Counted from the stretch's first letter, positions 43,573 through 52,083 are shown. The stretch is DNA of 57,218 bases from an uncultured Christensenellaceae bacterium (GCA_910587445.1 CAJULE010000015.1:1-57218), one strand, 5' to 3'. Numbers and translations are program-made. Notes: a model not told the origin generated them from the sequence alone.

Positions 43573-43597
43573 CCCGAGCGGGCTAAGCCTGCTCGGG
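43573..43597 (-). terminator. Terminator of the ABC exporter-AraC operon
   Basis: CCCGAGCGGGC (43573-43583) pairs with GCCTGCTCGGG (43587-43597) with one G-U pair and a 3-nt loop. On the minus strand it is followed by a long T-rich tract (CTTTTTTTCTTTT). Confidence 0.85.
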
Positions 43598-43619
43598 AAG
43601 AGATTTTTCAGAGAATAAC

Positions 43620-43674
43620 AATCCCCTCGGTCGCCTGTCGGCGACAGCTCCCCTTGACTCAAGAGGAGCCTTGT
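43620..43674. repeat. Short structured intergenic element with two hairpins
   Basis: GTCGCC-TGTC-GGCGAC (43630-43645) is directly followed by GCTCCCCTTGA-C-TCAAGAGGAGC (43647-43669, one mismatch). This two-hairpin unit resembles a dispersed intergenic repeat I associate with Clostridia. Only one copy is in the window, so its repetitive nature is not shown here. Confidence 0.4.
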
Positions 43675-43687
43675 ATTAAAGAGACTT

Positions 43688-44560
43688 TTAAGAATTGGGG
43701 AGAATGAGTTTGGAGCCGACAAGCGTCGGATCGAGCGCCTCTTTCATGTCGCGTACCGACTGCATACTCATGCGATAGCCGACGGGAAGCTCGGACGGAG
43801 AAAAGCCCGTGACCTCCTTAAAGACCCTGTTAAAATGGCGAATGGTGTTGAAGCCGCACTTTATGGAAATCTCGGTTATGGAATCCGCGTCGCTGTCCGA
43901 CGACAGGAGCTCGACCGCCTTACGCACCTTTACGGCGTTTAGGTACTTCGAAAAGGTCATACCGCTCAAACGGTGGAAGAGTCCCGAAAAATAGTGCTCG
44001 CTTATGTTCATGAATGCGGCGGCTTCGGCAAACGTATAGTAGCCGTACTTTGCGTCTATCTCGACGAGCAGCGCCTTATAACGCGCGTTGTACGGATTTG
44101 CCTCCGCCCTTTTCGCCGTCGTCTTTTCTCCGCGAAAGATATCTATCATAAGCGATACGACTATGCTTTCCGCCATTGCGCCGTTGTACGCAAGTCCGGA
44201 GGAAAGCTCCCGTTCCGTTCTTTCGTAAGCGCCCCTTACGTCGTAAGAGCGGGACAGGCGCGGGCTTTCGAGCTTATCTTTCGCAAGAGCGTTTTTGATC
44301 ACGCCGTAATCGAAAAGAAATATTATGATAAGACTGCCTTCGTCCGCCTCTATGCTGTGGATCTCGCCGGAATCGACATAGACGCTTGCGCCTGCTTCGA
44401 GGGCAAACGCGGAATTGCCGACGTGCACGCTTCCCGTGCCCTTTTCCACGTAAATTAGCTCGCAATCGTTGTGCCAATGCGGAAGGTTGCGCAAACTCTC
44501 GTATTTGCCCACCCACACGCGGGCTCCCTCGTCGTACTTTCTCAGTTCGTAAAGTGCCAT
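43688..44560 (-). CDS. AraC-family transcriptional regulator with cupin sensor domain
   Basis: The 290-residue protein has an N-terminal cupin sugar-sensing domain (about residues 15-130, LPHWHNDCELIYVEKGTGSVHVG, then DSGEIHSIEADEG). A C-terminal double helix-turn-helix of the AraC/XylS family follows (about 170-275). Its HTH1 is FAEAAAFMNISEHYFSGLFHRLSGMTFSKYL, and HTH2 is ITEISIKCGFNTIRHFNRVFKEVTGFSPSEL. AraC proteins bind direct repeats about 21 bp apart, exactly the arrangement of sites A, B and C in this locus, so it is the likely activator of the GH2-araBDA and GH3 operons. The ATG has GGGAGA upstream and lies 13 nt after the ABC permease gene, so it may be cotranscribed with the exporter. 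Confidence 0.93.
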   Translation of the reverse strand: MALYELRKYDEGARVWVGKYESLRNLPHWHNDCELIYVEKGTGSVHVGNSAFALEAGASVYVDSGEIHSIEADEGSLIIIFLFDYGVIKNALAKDKLESPRLSRSYDVRGAYERTERELSSGLAYNGAMAESIVVSLMIDIFRGEKTTAKRAEANPYNARYKALLVEIDAKYGYYTFAEAAAFMNISEHYFSGLFHRLSGMTFSKYLNAVKVRKAVELLSSDSDADSITEISIKCGFNTIRHFNRVFKEVTGFSPSELPVGYRMSMQSVRDMKEALDPTLVGSKLILPNS

Positions 44561-44573
44561 TTTTTATCTCCCG

Positions 44574-46517
44574 TCACTCTATGGCTTTAAGCGAATTGTT
44601 CATATCTATCTTCACTATCTTCCTGCGAAGTATAAGCGTCACGAGGAAGGTAAACAGCAGGGTCACGAACGGCGCGATCAGCCACACATACCACCCGACC
44701 GTCGCAAGCGAACCGAAGTCTATTATCTTAAACACAGCCCATATAAACAACAGACCGAACGGATAGCCGACCGCTATGCCGACCGCCGTATTTATATAGA
44801 TCTCGCGGTAGATATACCCCGCCACTTCTTTGTCGTGATAGCCGAGCACCATGAGAGTGGCTATTTCCCTCTCGCGCTCGCTTATGTTTATGTTGGTAAG
44901 CGTATAGATGACGACTGCCGTGAGAAGTCCCGCGAACACGACTATGACGGCGGCAAGAAACATTATCGACGTCGAGCCGAAGTTGCCGAACAGACACATA
45001 TCGAGAAGCGCAAGTCCCGCAAGCACGAGTCCCATTGCTCCCGCCACCGCAACGAGCGTCATGATAAAGCGACTGCGATAGCGAAGCACGTTTCGGAGCG
45101 ACGATTTATATTTGAACGAAAAGCGATTCCACAGAAGCGGGATACGCTCGAGAATGACCTTTCTGCCCGACTTCGGCGCCTTCGGACGCAACAAATTCGC
45201 GGGCTTTTCGTGCATCATTCGCGCACCCGAAAGGAAGGTCGAAAGAAGCGCCGTCACCACTATTACGGCAAACGCCACGAGATAGAACCAAATTCGCATA
45301 CTCGCAGCCATGGGCGGCATGACGAAGCTGTAGCCGAACACTCCGTATATGAGCGCCGACAGCCCCAGCCCCACAAAGTACGCCCCCACTCCGCCTATGC
45401 CGGTCGCGAGCATGACGAACAGAACGTACTTGAACACTATCTTGAAGGCGTTGTAGCCGAGAGTGCGCAGGCAGGCGATTTGCGAGCGCTCCTCTTCCAT
45501 GAGCCTTGAAATGTTCGACTGCACGACGAGTCCCGTAATGAACAGGAACACGACGAGAAGAAACGCCGTAAGCCCCATGACCTTTTCGCCGTAGGACTTG
45601 AGCGAATAGAAGCTGTAATTTTTGCTCAGCGTGATCGCTTCGAATTCGGCTTCGAGCTCGCTTTTTAAGACGCTTTCCTGCTCCTCGATATAGTTTGCAT
45701 AGCCTTTGGAGAAAGCATTGAACCTTTCGCGGTCGGGAAGAGCTATATACATATCTCCCGCTTTGGGCAGAAGGCTGTTGCCGAACACTACGGGAATTAC
45801 GTCGACAGACATATAAATGATTCCGTCGAGCGTAATGAGACTGTTTGCCTCGTTTATCGTCTCGGGCGTGGGAGTATCTGCGGGATTGAGATAGCTCGGC
45901 TCTCCGTCGAGACCGAAAGTAAGCGGCGAAAGCACGGTTTCCGTAACCGTGACCCTACGCTTGAACATCCCCGCCATAGCCGGCGGGATCATCGAAAAAT
46001 CGGGGGCGTCCTCTCCTTCCTGCTCGGCGAGCCGGGAAAGTATGTCGCGAAAATCGAGCTCTATTTCCGTTCCGAGCGGCAAGCTTACAAGCTTGTTGTC
46101 GCCCTCTTCGGCGCTTGCCGCATATTCGGCGTCGCTGTCCGTCGCGTCCTTTTTTTCGCGCAGGTTGACCGTCCGTTTTTCGTCCTCGAAACAGAGCCTG
46201 AAAAGCCGCTTTTCTCCGTCTATCTCGAGATCCACGTCTACGGACATTCCCGTATTTACGGCGTCCTCGCCGTAAAGAGAGCGCGCTTTTTCGACGTCGG
46301 AAGCGGTAAAGCCGTCTTGTGCCGTGCTCTTCAAAATAAAGTCGCTGACGTTTTGCGCCTTGTAGTAGTCGGTCATAGAAGAGTCTATCTTGTTGACCGC
46401 GCCGCCGATGCCCGAAATGAAACCGACGGATATGAGCACCATAAAGATGACCGACAAAAAGCGGGCATAGTGCTTTTTGAACACGCGTACGAGCGTTTTG
46501 AGATAGGTTTTCACCAC
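44574..46517 (-). CDS. ABC transporter permease, FtsX/MacB type
   Basis: The 647-residue protein has an N-terminal membrane helix and a large extracytoplasmic domain (about residues 45-310). Four membrane helices form the first FtsX domain (GLTAFLLVVFLFITGLVV, CLRTLGYNAFKIVFKYVLFVML). A second FtsX domain lies at the C-terminus, with the coupling sequence SEREREIATLMVLGYHDKEVAGYI. Such permeases work with MacB/LolD-like ATPases in mechanotransmission or export of peptides and lipoproteins, not in sugar uptake. The start is GTG at 46517 or 46514, with GAGGAG upstream, overlapping the ATPase stop. The AraC gene follows after 13 nt. Confidence 0.9.
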   Translation of the reverse strand: MVKTYLKTLVRVFKKHYARFLSVIFMVLISVGFISGIGGAVNKIDSSMTDYYKAQNVSDFILKSTAQDGFTASDVEKARSLYGEDAVNTGMSVDVDLEIDGEKRLFRLCFEDEKRTVNLREKKDATDSDAEYAASAEEGDNKLVSLPLGTEIELDFRDILSRLAEQEGEDAPDFSMIPPAMAGMFKRRVTVTETVLSPLTFGLDGEPSYLNPADTPTPETINEANSLITLDGIIYMSVDVIPVVFGNSLLPKAGDMYIALPDRERFNAFSKGYANYIEEQESVLKSELEAEFEAITLSKNYSFYSLKSYGEKVMGLTAFLLVVFLFITGLVVQSNISRLMEEERSQIACLRTLGYNAFKIVFKYVLFVMLATGIGGVGAYFVGLGLSALIYGVFGYSFVMPPMAASMRIWFYLVAFAVIVVTALLSTFLSGARMMHEKPANLLRPKAPKSGRKVILERIPLLWNRFSFKYKSSLRNVLRYRSRFIMTLVAVAGAMGLVLAGLALLDMCLFGNFGSTSIMFLAAVIVVFAGLLTAVVIYTLTNINISEREREIATLMVLGYHDKEVAGYIYREIYINTAVGIAVGYPFGLLFIWAVFKIIDFGSLATVGWYVWLIAPFVTLLFTFLVTLILRRKIVKIDMNNSLKAIE

Positions 46518-47263
46518 TCGATCTCCTCTATGGGCGTCGGATTTTCGTTGAGTTCGATTTTTTCTATTTCACCGCTCTTTATGTGGAGCACCTTATCCGC
46601 CATGGCGGCAAGCGCGGCGTTGTGCGTCACGACTATGACGGGCTTTTTCCGAAGTTTCGTAACGTCGTACAAAAGCTTGAGTATTCTCTTGCCCGTATTG
46701 TAGTCGAGCGCGCCCGTCGGCTCGTCGCAGAGCAGCAGCTTCGGATTTTTCGCCATGGCGCGAGCGATCGACACGCGCTGTTGCTCGCCGCCCGAAAGCT
46801 GTGCGGGAAAGTTGGAAAGTCTTTCCCCGAGACCGACCTCTTCGAGTATCTCCTTGGGACTGAGCGCGTCCTTACATATCTCCACGGCAATTTCGACGTT
46901 TTCGAGAGCGGTCAGATTTGGCATAAGATTGTAGAACTGAAAGACGAAGCCCACGTCGCTGCGGCGATATTCGGTGAGCCCGTATCTGTTCAGCTTCGTA
47001 ACGTCCTTTCCGTCGAGTATTATACTTCCCGAGCTTGCCGTATCCATGCCGCCGAGAAGGTTGAGTAGCGTCGTCTTGCCCGCGCCCGAAGAGCCGAGAA
47101 CGACTGCGAACTCGTCCGCGTTGAGATCGAAAGAAACGTCCTTCAATGCGTCCACCGAAATATCGCCCGTCGTATAGCGCTTTCCTACGCCACTGAGCTC
47201 GAGATAGTGCTCACATTCCACCCTCTGCACTTTCTGATTTTTCTTGACTCTCTTTTCTTTCAT
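46511..47263 (-). CDS. ABC transporter ATP-binding protein, LolD/MacB type
   Basis: The 250-residue ATPase has Walker A GSSGAGKTTLL, the Q-loop in GFVFQFYNLMPNLTALENVE (MacB/LolD-like), the signature LSGGEQQRVSIARA, Walker B LLLCDEPTGALD and the H-loop VVTHNAALAAMADKV. It energises the adjacent FtsX-type permease. A short Lys-rich N-terminal extension (MKEKRVKKNQKVQRVE) precedes the domain. The start at 47263 is chosen because GGGAGG lies 8 nt upstream. An in-frame ATG at 47320 is only 4 nt from the -10 box and is less likely. The gene heads the operon ATPase-permease-araC. Confidence 0.92.
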   Translation of the reverse strand: MKEKRVKKNQKVQRVECEHYLELSGVGKRYTTGDISVDALKDVSFDLNADEFAVVLGSSGAGKTTLLNLLGGMDTASSGSIILDGKDVTKLNRYGLTEYRRSDVGFVFQFYNLMPNLTALENVEIAVEICKDALSPKEILEEVGLGERLSNFPAQLSGGEQQRVSIARAMAKNPKLLLCDEPTGALDYNTGKRILKLLYDVTKLRKKPVIVVTHNAALAAMADKVLHIKSGEIEKIELNENPTPIEEIEW

Positions 47264-47324
47264 ACGACTGCCCTCCCGCTCTGTATCGCGAAAGCCGAAA
47301 ACGGCATGATTTTCTTTCATCTCT

Positions 47325-47354
47325 ATTATACCACATTTTCATATATACTGTCAA
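47325..47354 (-). promoter_or_regulatory. Promoter of the ABC exporter-AraC operon
   Basis: On the minus strand there is a consensus TTGACA (47354-47349), an 18-nt spacer and a consensus TATAAT (47330-47325). Confidence 0.8.
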
Positions 47355-47379
47355 CATACGTTTTGTGAAGATAAGATGA

Positions 47380-47415
47380 AATAAGCCGCCGTTCACTAAG
47401 GAAAGGCGGCTTATT
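47380..47415 (-). terminator. Terminator after the Cys-rich lipoprotein gene
   Basis: AATAAGCCGCC (47380-47390) and GGCGGCTTATT (47405-47415) form a perfect 11-bp stem with a 14-nt loop, located just after the stop codon at 47430 on the minus strand. The following T-tract is weak. Confidence 0.65.
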
Positions 47416-47429
47416 CGGCAATGATTTTT

Positions 47430-49181
47430 TTATCGATAAATGTTGTCGTACTTGGGTTTCCAGGTAAGAACCGCGTCGCCCGTATTTTCAAGCATTATGC
47501 AGTCGACGGCGGGCGCCGTAGCCTCGGCAGTTCCTAAGAACGCATTGTCGTTGTCCACGACAATCTCGATGACATTCTCGCCTGCCCGAAGTGATACGTT
47601 TCCTATAGTCACTTCTTCGAATTCGATTATATCCCTATCTCCGCTCCACTTCAAAGCAATCGTACCATAATCGACGGACTCTCCGTTTACCTTAAATTTA
47701 AGAGCGTTTTCTCCGTCGGGTGTAAAATTCATATCCATAAATGCGCTTCCCAGCCTTGCCTTGAGCGTCGCACCCTCTACGGCAACCGAGCTGTCTATGA
47801 CGAATCTCAACGTCGCACCCTTTTTATAAAGGTAGTCGACATAGTAACCGTTTACGTCAGTCGAGCCGAACCTGTGCTGAGTCGTAGCGTTCGGACCCGA
47901 TTGAACAATGCTTTTTCCCGTCGCCGTCCCGCCGAGCCCGGGAAATTGCTCGTTCGGATCGATAAATGTAAATTCCGCGTCGAATATGCCGTTCGTCACG
48001 ACGACGGGCGCAATGAGATCCCACACCGCATAATAGGTCACGTCACAAGAAACGATATCGGTCCTGAAATTAACAAAGATATTGCCCGTTTCGGTCTTCG
48101 CCCAGCCTATGAAATTATAACCTTCGCGAGTGGGTTTCCTCGACGGCTCCTCGGGTCTGCTTCCTCCGCTGTTTCTGACCGAAGTAAAGAACTCACCGGG
48201 CGCTCCTTCATAATTATATGCGTAATTTACGGTAAACACGCCGCCCATGCCGCAATCCGAGCATATGCCGTTCACCAACGTATGTCCCTTTGGCTCTATC
48301 TCCTTATAAGTCGAATGCGCACAGTTTATACACGCCTTGTATTCTTCCCAGCCTGCATCGAGACAGGTCGGAGCTTTCGCCGAATGCGTAACCAGGACGT
48401 GCTGCGTTTTATCTATAACTTGGCTTTTCGTATGTCCGCAACCCGTACAGGTATAAATCTTAAGTCCCGTATACTCGCACGACGCTTCGACTATGACCGC
48501 TCCGCCGTCGTAAGTATGCTCCGTGGCGGCGATTTCTTTGTACGTCGTATAAGAGCAGTTTCCGCACGTCTCGTACTCTTCATAGCCGACCGAAGTGCAA
48601 GTCGGGGCTTTCGCCTCGTGCTTGACTTTTTCATGCTCTTCTTTCGCAAGTATTTCGTTCTTCGTGTCAGAGCAATTCGCACACTTGTACACTTTAAGCC
48701 CCGTATTCGTGCATGACGGCTCGATAACCGTTTCGCCGTCGTCGTAGGCGTGACCCGAAGCGGGAGTAAATTCGTAATCTACGTTGCCGCACTTTTCGCA
48801 CTCGCGCTTATTGTATCCGAGCGCCGTACACGTTCTTTCGAGCGCGGTTTCCCACTCGCCGTAGACGTGATTACAGCGCGGGGCTATTACGCCGAGATTT
48901 ATTGTTATGCCGTTCACATCTATTATTATGAGCTCGAACTCGGCGTTCAGCGTTATGTTTTTTATACCGAAGCCGCTAATGCCGTTCTTCTCACTCTTGT
49001 CGCTTACGGAAGCCTTGAATTCGTCAAGCGAACCTTCATATCCGAGATCGTAGGCTTTCTCATATGCCGCTTCCATTGTGTAAACCGTTTCGGTGTTGTC
49101 TCCGCCGCAAGCAGCCAAACAAAGCGCGCAAGCCATGATTGCCGCAACAATAGCCAAAACAGACATAATCCTCTTATTCAT
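47430..49181 (-). CDS. Lipoprotein with Cys-rich modules, InlB-type repeat and carbohydrate-binding-like domain
   Basis: The 583-residue protein has a lipobox LCLAAC (Cys25). Residues 103-300 hold five modules of about 36-39 residues. Each has a single Cys in a TC/SC...G-Y/L/W pattern, then CxxC 10-11 residues later, with His starting each module (SCTNTGLKVYKCANC, APTCTSVGYEEYETCGNC and so on). Modules 2 and 4 resemble each other, as do 3 and 5, implying duplication of a pair. Residues 315-390 form a Listeria-Bacteroides (InlB B) repeat with the GYNFIGWA motif. Residues 400-570 look like a CBM6/galactose-binding beta sandwich. Cys clusters suggest metal or disulfide links at the cell surface. 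The function is unknown. Confidence 0.75.
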   Translation of the reverse strand: MNKRIMSVLAIVAAIMACALCLAACGGDNTETVYTMEAAYEKAYDLGYEGSLDEFKASVSDKSEKNGISGFGIKNITLNAEFELIIIDVNGITINLGVIAPRCNHVYGEWETALERTCTALGYNKRECEKCGNVDYEFTPASGHAYDDGETVIEPSCTNTGLKVYKCANCSDTKNEILAKEEHEKVKHEAKAPTCTSVGYEEYETCGNCSYTTYKEIAATEHTYDGGAVIVEASCEYTGLKIYTCTGCGHTKSQVIDKTQHVLVTHSAKAPTCLDAGWEEYKACINCAHSTYKEIEPKGHTLVNGICSDCGMGGVFTVNYAYNYEGAPGEFFTSVRNSGGSRPEEPSRKPTREGYNFIGWAKTETGNIFVNFRTDIVSCDVTYYAVWDLIAPVVVTNGIFDAEFTFIDPNEQFPGLGGTATGKSIVQSGPNATTQHRFGSTDVNGYYVDYLYKKGATLRFVIDSSVAVEGATLKARLGSAFMDMNFTPDGENALKFKVNGESVDYGTIALKWSGDRDIIEFEEVTIGNVSLRAGENVIEIVVDNDNAFLGTAEATAPAVDCIMLENTGDAVLTWKPKYDNIYR

Positions 49182-49201
49182 AACCTCGCCTCTCCTTTTT
49201 C

Positions 49202-49215
49202 CGTAAGCGTTTACG
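49202..49215. promoter_or_regulatory. Candidate LacI/CcpA-family operator
   Basis: CGTAAGCGTTTACG is a near-perfect palindrome with the central CG and flanking GTAA/TTAC of LacI-family operators, similar to cre sites but with C and G at the outer positions. It lies in the leader of the Cys-rich lipoprotein gene, between the promoter and ATG 49181, where a bound repressor would block transcription. Confidence 0.4.
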
Positions 49216-49276
49216 CTCTTTACCGTCGATACGATTTACTTTTTATAAACAATATTTTTCGCAAGTATTATTTTAT

Positions 49277-49305
49277 ATTGTACCATATGTTTATTATATT
49301 GTCAA
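49277..49305 (-). promoter_or_regulatory. Promoter of the Cys-rich lipoprotein gene
   Basis: On the minus strand there is TTGACA (49305-49300), a 17-nt spacer and TACAAT (49282-49277), giving a leader of about 90 nt that ends in AAAAAGGAGAGG. Confidence 0.75.
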
Positions 49306-49360
49306 GATTCGGTTTATGACTTTTCAACATCTATTCGGGAAGATTATCCCTTCGTCGACC

Positions 49361-49392
49361 GCTAAAAAGAAAGCGCGCCTTCTCGGCACGCT
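49361..49392 (-). terminator. Terminator of pckA
   Basis: AGCGCGCC (49372-49379) pairs with GGCACGCT (49385-49392) with one G-U pair and a TTCTC loop, followed on the minus strand by TTCTTTTTAG. The rest of the pckA-lipoprotein gap (49393-49517) contains an imperfect inverted repeat around ATACTCCGC/GCGGCGAGTAT (49440-49469) and no gene. Confidence 0.75.
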
Positions 49393-49517
49393 GTCTTAAT
49401 GCGGTTTATATTTAATGGGTTGAGATTTCAAGGGCTTCGATACTCCGCTTCGCTCCGCGGCGAGTATTCCAAACACCGCACGTAGCCCGTATCACGCGAT
49501 GAATATTCTCTCGGAAA

Positions 49518-51098
49518 TTATGCTTTGGGTCCTGCGTTTACTATTTCGGCAGGCATTCCGTCGTACTTCTTGAAGTTCTCCACAAAGTCGTGAGCGAGCT
49601 TCTTTGCGAGACGGTCGTATTCCGCCTTATCGCTCCAGACATTGCGGGGATTGAGAATGCTTGCGTCTACGTTTTCGCAGCTCTTGGGCACGGCAAGACC
49701 GAAGTAAGGCTCGGTTTCGTACTCGACGTCTGCAAGCGATCCGTTGAGAGCCGCCGTAACTATGGCGCGAGTAGCGGGAAGGCTCATGCGCTTGCCTACG
49801 CCGTATGCGCCGCCCGTCCAGCCCGTATTGATGAGGTAGACGTCCGCGCCGTGCTTTTCTATCTTCTCTCCGAGAAGCTCTGCGTAGACAGACGACTTAA
49901 GCGGAAGGAAAGGCGAGCCGAAGCAGGTCGAGAATGTGCAGACGGGATCGGTTATGCCGCGCTCCGTGCCCGCAACCTTCGAGGTATAACCGGAAACGAA
50001 GTAGTACATTGCCTGCTCCTTAGTGAGCTTGCTGACGGGAGGAAGCACGCCGAATGCGTCCGCCGTAAGGAAAATTATCGTCTTGGGATGTCCGCCGACG
50101 CCGGGAATGACCGCGTTGTCGATGTAGTGAACGGGGTACGACACGCGAGTATTTTCCGTAAGGCTGTTGTCGCTGTAATCGGGTTTACGCGTCGCGTCGT
50201 CGATGACTACGTTCTCGACCACGGAGCCGTGCTTGATTGCGCGGTAGATGTCGGGCTCCTTCTCGGGCGAAAGATCTATACACTTAGCATAGCAGCCGCC
50301 TTCGATGTTGAATATGCCCTTTTCCGACCAGCCGTGCTCGTCGTCGCCGATAAGTCCTCTTGCGGGGTCTGCCGAAAGAGTCGTCTTGCCCGTTCCGGAA
50401 AGACCGAAAAAGAGAGCCGTGTCGCCGCTTTCGTCCTGAGCCATGTTTGCCGAACAGTGCATACCGAGCACTCCCTTGTGCGGAAGCATATAGTTCATTA
50501 CGCTGAACACGCCCTTCTTCATTTCGCCGCAGTACTTGCTGCCCGCGACGACCAAAAGTTTGCGCTTGAAGCTTATCATTATTGCGGCTTCGCTGTTTAT
50601 GCCCTCTTCCTTCGGATTGAGCTTGAGTCCGGGTGCGCATATGAGCGTGAACTCCGGCTTATAGCTCTTGAGCTCGTCCTCGGTCGGACGAATGAGCATA
50701 TTGTGCATGAACAGATTCTGCGATGCGTACTCGTTTATGCAACGCACGCTTAAACGGAACTCGGGATCTGCGCCGGCATAGCCGTCGAATATGTAGATGT
50801 TGCGGTTGTTGAGGTAGCTCGTAACCTTGCCGAGAATGGACTTGAACTGCGCCTCGGAGATCTTCTTGTTCTCCGCGCCCCAATTTATTTCCTTGTTTAT
50901 CGGAGCTTCGTCGACAATGAAACGGTCCTTGGGGCTTCTGCCCGTATATTTGCCCGTCTCGATGAGAAGCGCGCCCGTGTCGGTAAGGCGGCAAGGCTCG
51001 GTCTTAAGAGCCATTTCCGTGAGAACGGCGGGCTCGAGATTGCGGTAAACTTCAAGCGGATTCAAGATGTTCAGCTTTTCGATACCATATGTCTTCAT
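49518..51098 (-). CDS. pckA: Phosphoenolpyruvate carboxykinase (ATP)
   Basis: PckA interconverts oxaloacetate and phosphoenolpyruvate with ATP/ADP. It serves gluconeogenesis or, in fermenters, CO2 fixation toward succinate. The 526-residue protein carries the ATP-type hallmarks. These are TGKYTGRSPKDRFIV, GEMKKGVFSVMNYMLP (metal/oxaloacetate region), the P-loop FFGLSGTGKTTLSAD, GDDEHGWSEKGIFNIEGGCYAK and ENTRVSYPVHYI. The length and motifs show no defect. GGAGG lies 12 nt before the ATG. It has its own promoter, a structured leader and a terminator, so it is monocistronic. Confidence 0.97.
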   Translation of the reverse strand: MKTYGIEKLNILNPLEVYRNLEPAVLTEMALKTEPCRLTDTGALLIETGKYTGRSPKDRFIVDEAPINKEINWGAENKKISEAQFKSILGKVTSYLNNRNIYIFDGYAGADPEFRLSVRCINEYASQNLFMHNMLIRPTEDELKSYKPEFTLICAPGLKLNPKEEGINSEAAIMISFKRKLLVVAGSKYCGEMKKGVFSVMNYMLPHKGVLGMHCSANMAQDESGDTALFFGLSGTGKTTLSADPARGLIGDDEHGWSEKGIFNIEGGCYAKCIDLSPEKEPDIYRAIKHGSVVENVVIDDATRKPDYSDNSLTENTRVSYPVHYIDNAVIPGVGGHPKTIIFLTADAFGVLPPVSKLTKEQAMYYFVSGYTSKVAGTERGITDPVCTFSTCFGSPFLPLKSSVYAELLGEKIEKHGADVYLINTGWTGGAYGVGKRMSLPATRAIVTAALNGSLADVEYETEPYFGLAVPKSCENVDASILNPRNVWSDKAEYDRLAKKLAHDFVENFKKYDGMPAEIVNAGPKA

Positions 51099-51139
51099 GG
51101 GTTTGTTATACCTCCAAAAAAGTTATTTGCTCGTTTATC

Positions 51140-51205
51140 TCGGCGGAAACGATTGTGCTCAATCTCCACCGATATAATTATACAGTAAAAAAATAAAGTC
51201 CGCAA
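51140..51205 (-). promoter_or_regulatory. pckA promoter and leader hairpin
   Basis: On the minus strand there is TTGCGG (51205-51200), a 17-nt spacer and TATAAT (51182-51177). The leader then forms a nested hairpin: TCGGTGGA (51172-51165) with TCCGCCGA (51147-51140), enclosing GATTG/CAATC (51151-51164). It ends about 40 nt before the start codon. Confidence 0.6.
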
Positions 51206-51253
51206 CTAAAAAAGGGCGTTTGCTCGAAAAGTTTTGAAATTTTCTCGCAAGTT

Positions 51254-52081
51254 TTATCTTACAAAGCCCCGCAGACTTGTCGCAAGCGCAATAAATTCTT
51301 CGCGGGAAAGAGCTTCGCCCCGAACCGTTATGGAAAGACCGCACTCCGCCAAAACCTTCTCGCACGTCTCGCGCGGCAACGCAAACGACGCCATGAGGTT
51401 GTTGACGAGCGTCTTTCTGCGCATGGCGAATGCAGAGCGCACGACTCGCGAAAACAGTACGGGATCTTCGGGCACTCCGTCCTCTCTGCGCGTCATAAGC
51501 ACAACCGCGCTGTCGACGTTCGGGACGGGACAGAACATCGTGCGGTTTACGTCTATTATCTTTTTAGCCGAGTAAAACGCGCCGACCGCCACGGTGAGCG
51601 CGCCGTAGTCCTTGCTTCCCGCGCCGGCGCAAAGTCTGTCGGCAACCTCTTTCTGAACCATAACGGAAATAGACTGCGGCTTCACCTCGGCTTCTTCTAT
51701 GAGCTTAAACAGTACGGGCGTCGTTATGTAATACGGCAGATTGGCTACGACCTTATATTCGCCATCTATGCGCCCGCTCACGTCGCCCGATTTCATAAAG
51801 TCGCCGAAAACGAGCTCGACGTTGTCGTACTCCTCGAGCGTCTCTTCGAGCACGGGCTTTAAATACGAGTCTATTTCGAAAGCTATCACTTTCTTTGCCT
51901 TAAAGGCAAGCGCGGCGGTAAGCGTCCCCGCGCCCGCGCCGATCTCCACAACGGTGTCGCCGGACGAAACACCGCTCTTTTCCACGACGGAAGCAAGAAA
52001 GTTTTTATCGGTTATGAAGTTCTGACCGTATCTCTTTTGAAACTTGAAACCGTTTTTAACAAGTGCGCTTTTTACGTCCAT
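51254..52081 (-). CDS. rsmA: 16S rRNA dimethyladenosine transferase RsmA (KsgA)
   Basis: RsmA dimethylates two adjacent adenosines near the 3' end of 16S rRNA (A1518 and A1519 in E. coli numbering) during 30S maturation. The 275-residue protein starts with the typical KRYGQNFITDKNFL. It has the SAM-binding motif VVEIGAGAGTLTAAL, the acidic loop AFEIDSYLKP and GDFMK, and the catalytic NLPYYITTP (NLPY). QKEVADRLCA and the C-terminal helical domain follow. The ATG at 52081 lies 2 nt after the stop of the phosphatase gene, with GGGGTGAGT as ribosome binding site, so the two are cotranscribed. Confidence 0.96.
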   Translation of the reverse strand: MDVKSALVKNGFKFQKRYGQNFITDKNFLASVVEKSGVSSGDTVVEIGAGAGTLTAALAFKAKKVIAFEIDSYLKPVLEETLEEYDNVELVFGDFMKSGDVSGRIDGEYKVVANLPYYITTPVLFKLIEEAEVKPQSISVMVQKEVADRLCAGAGSKDYGALTVAVGAFYSAKKIIDVNRTMFCPVPNVDSAVVLMTRREDGVPEDPVLFSRVVRSAFAMRRKTLVNNLMASFALPRETCEKVLAECGLSITVRGEALSREEFIALATSLRGFVR

Positions 52082-52083
52082 AC

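Noticed and set aside
47264..47320. ABC ATPase starting at ATG 47320 as another leaderless gene
   Set aside because: The ATG is only 4 nt after the -10 box, so it would probably not be fully transcribed. ATG 47263 has a strong GGGAGG site and fits homology.
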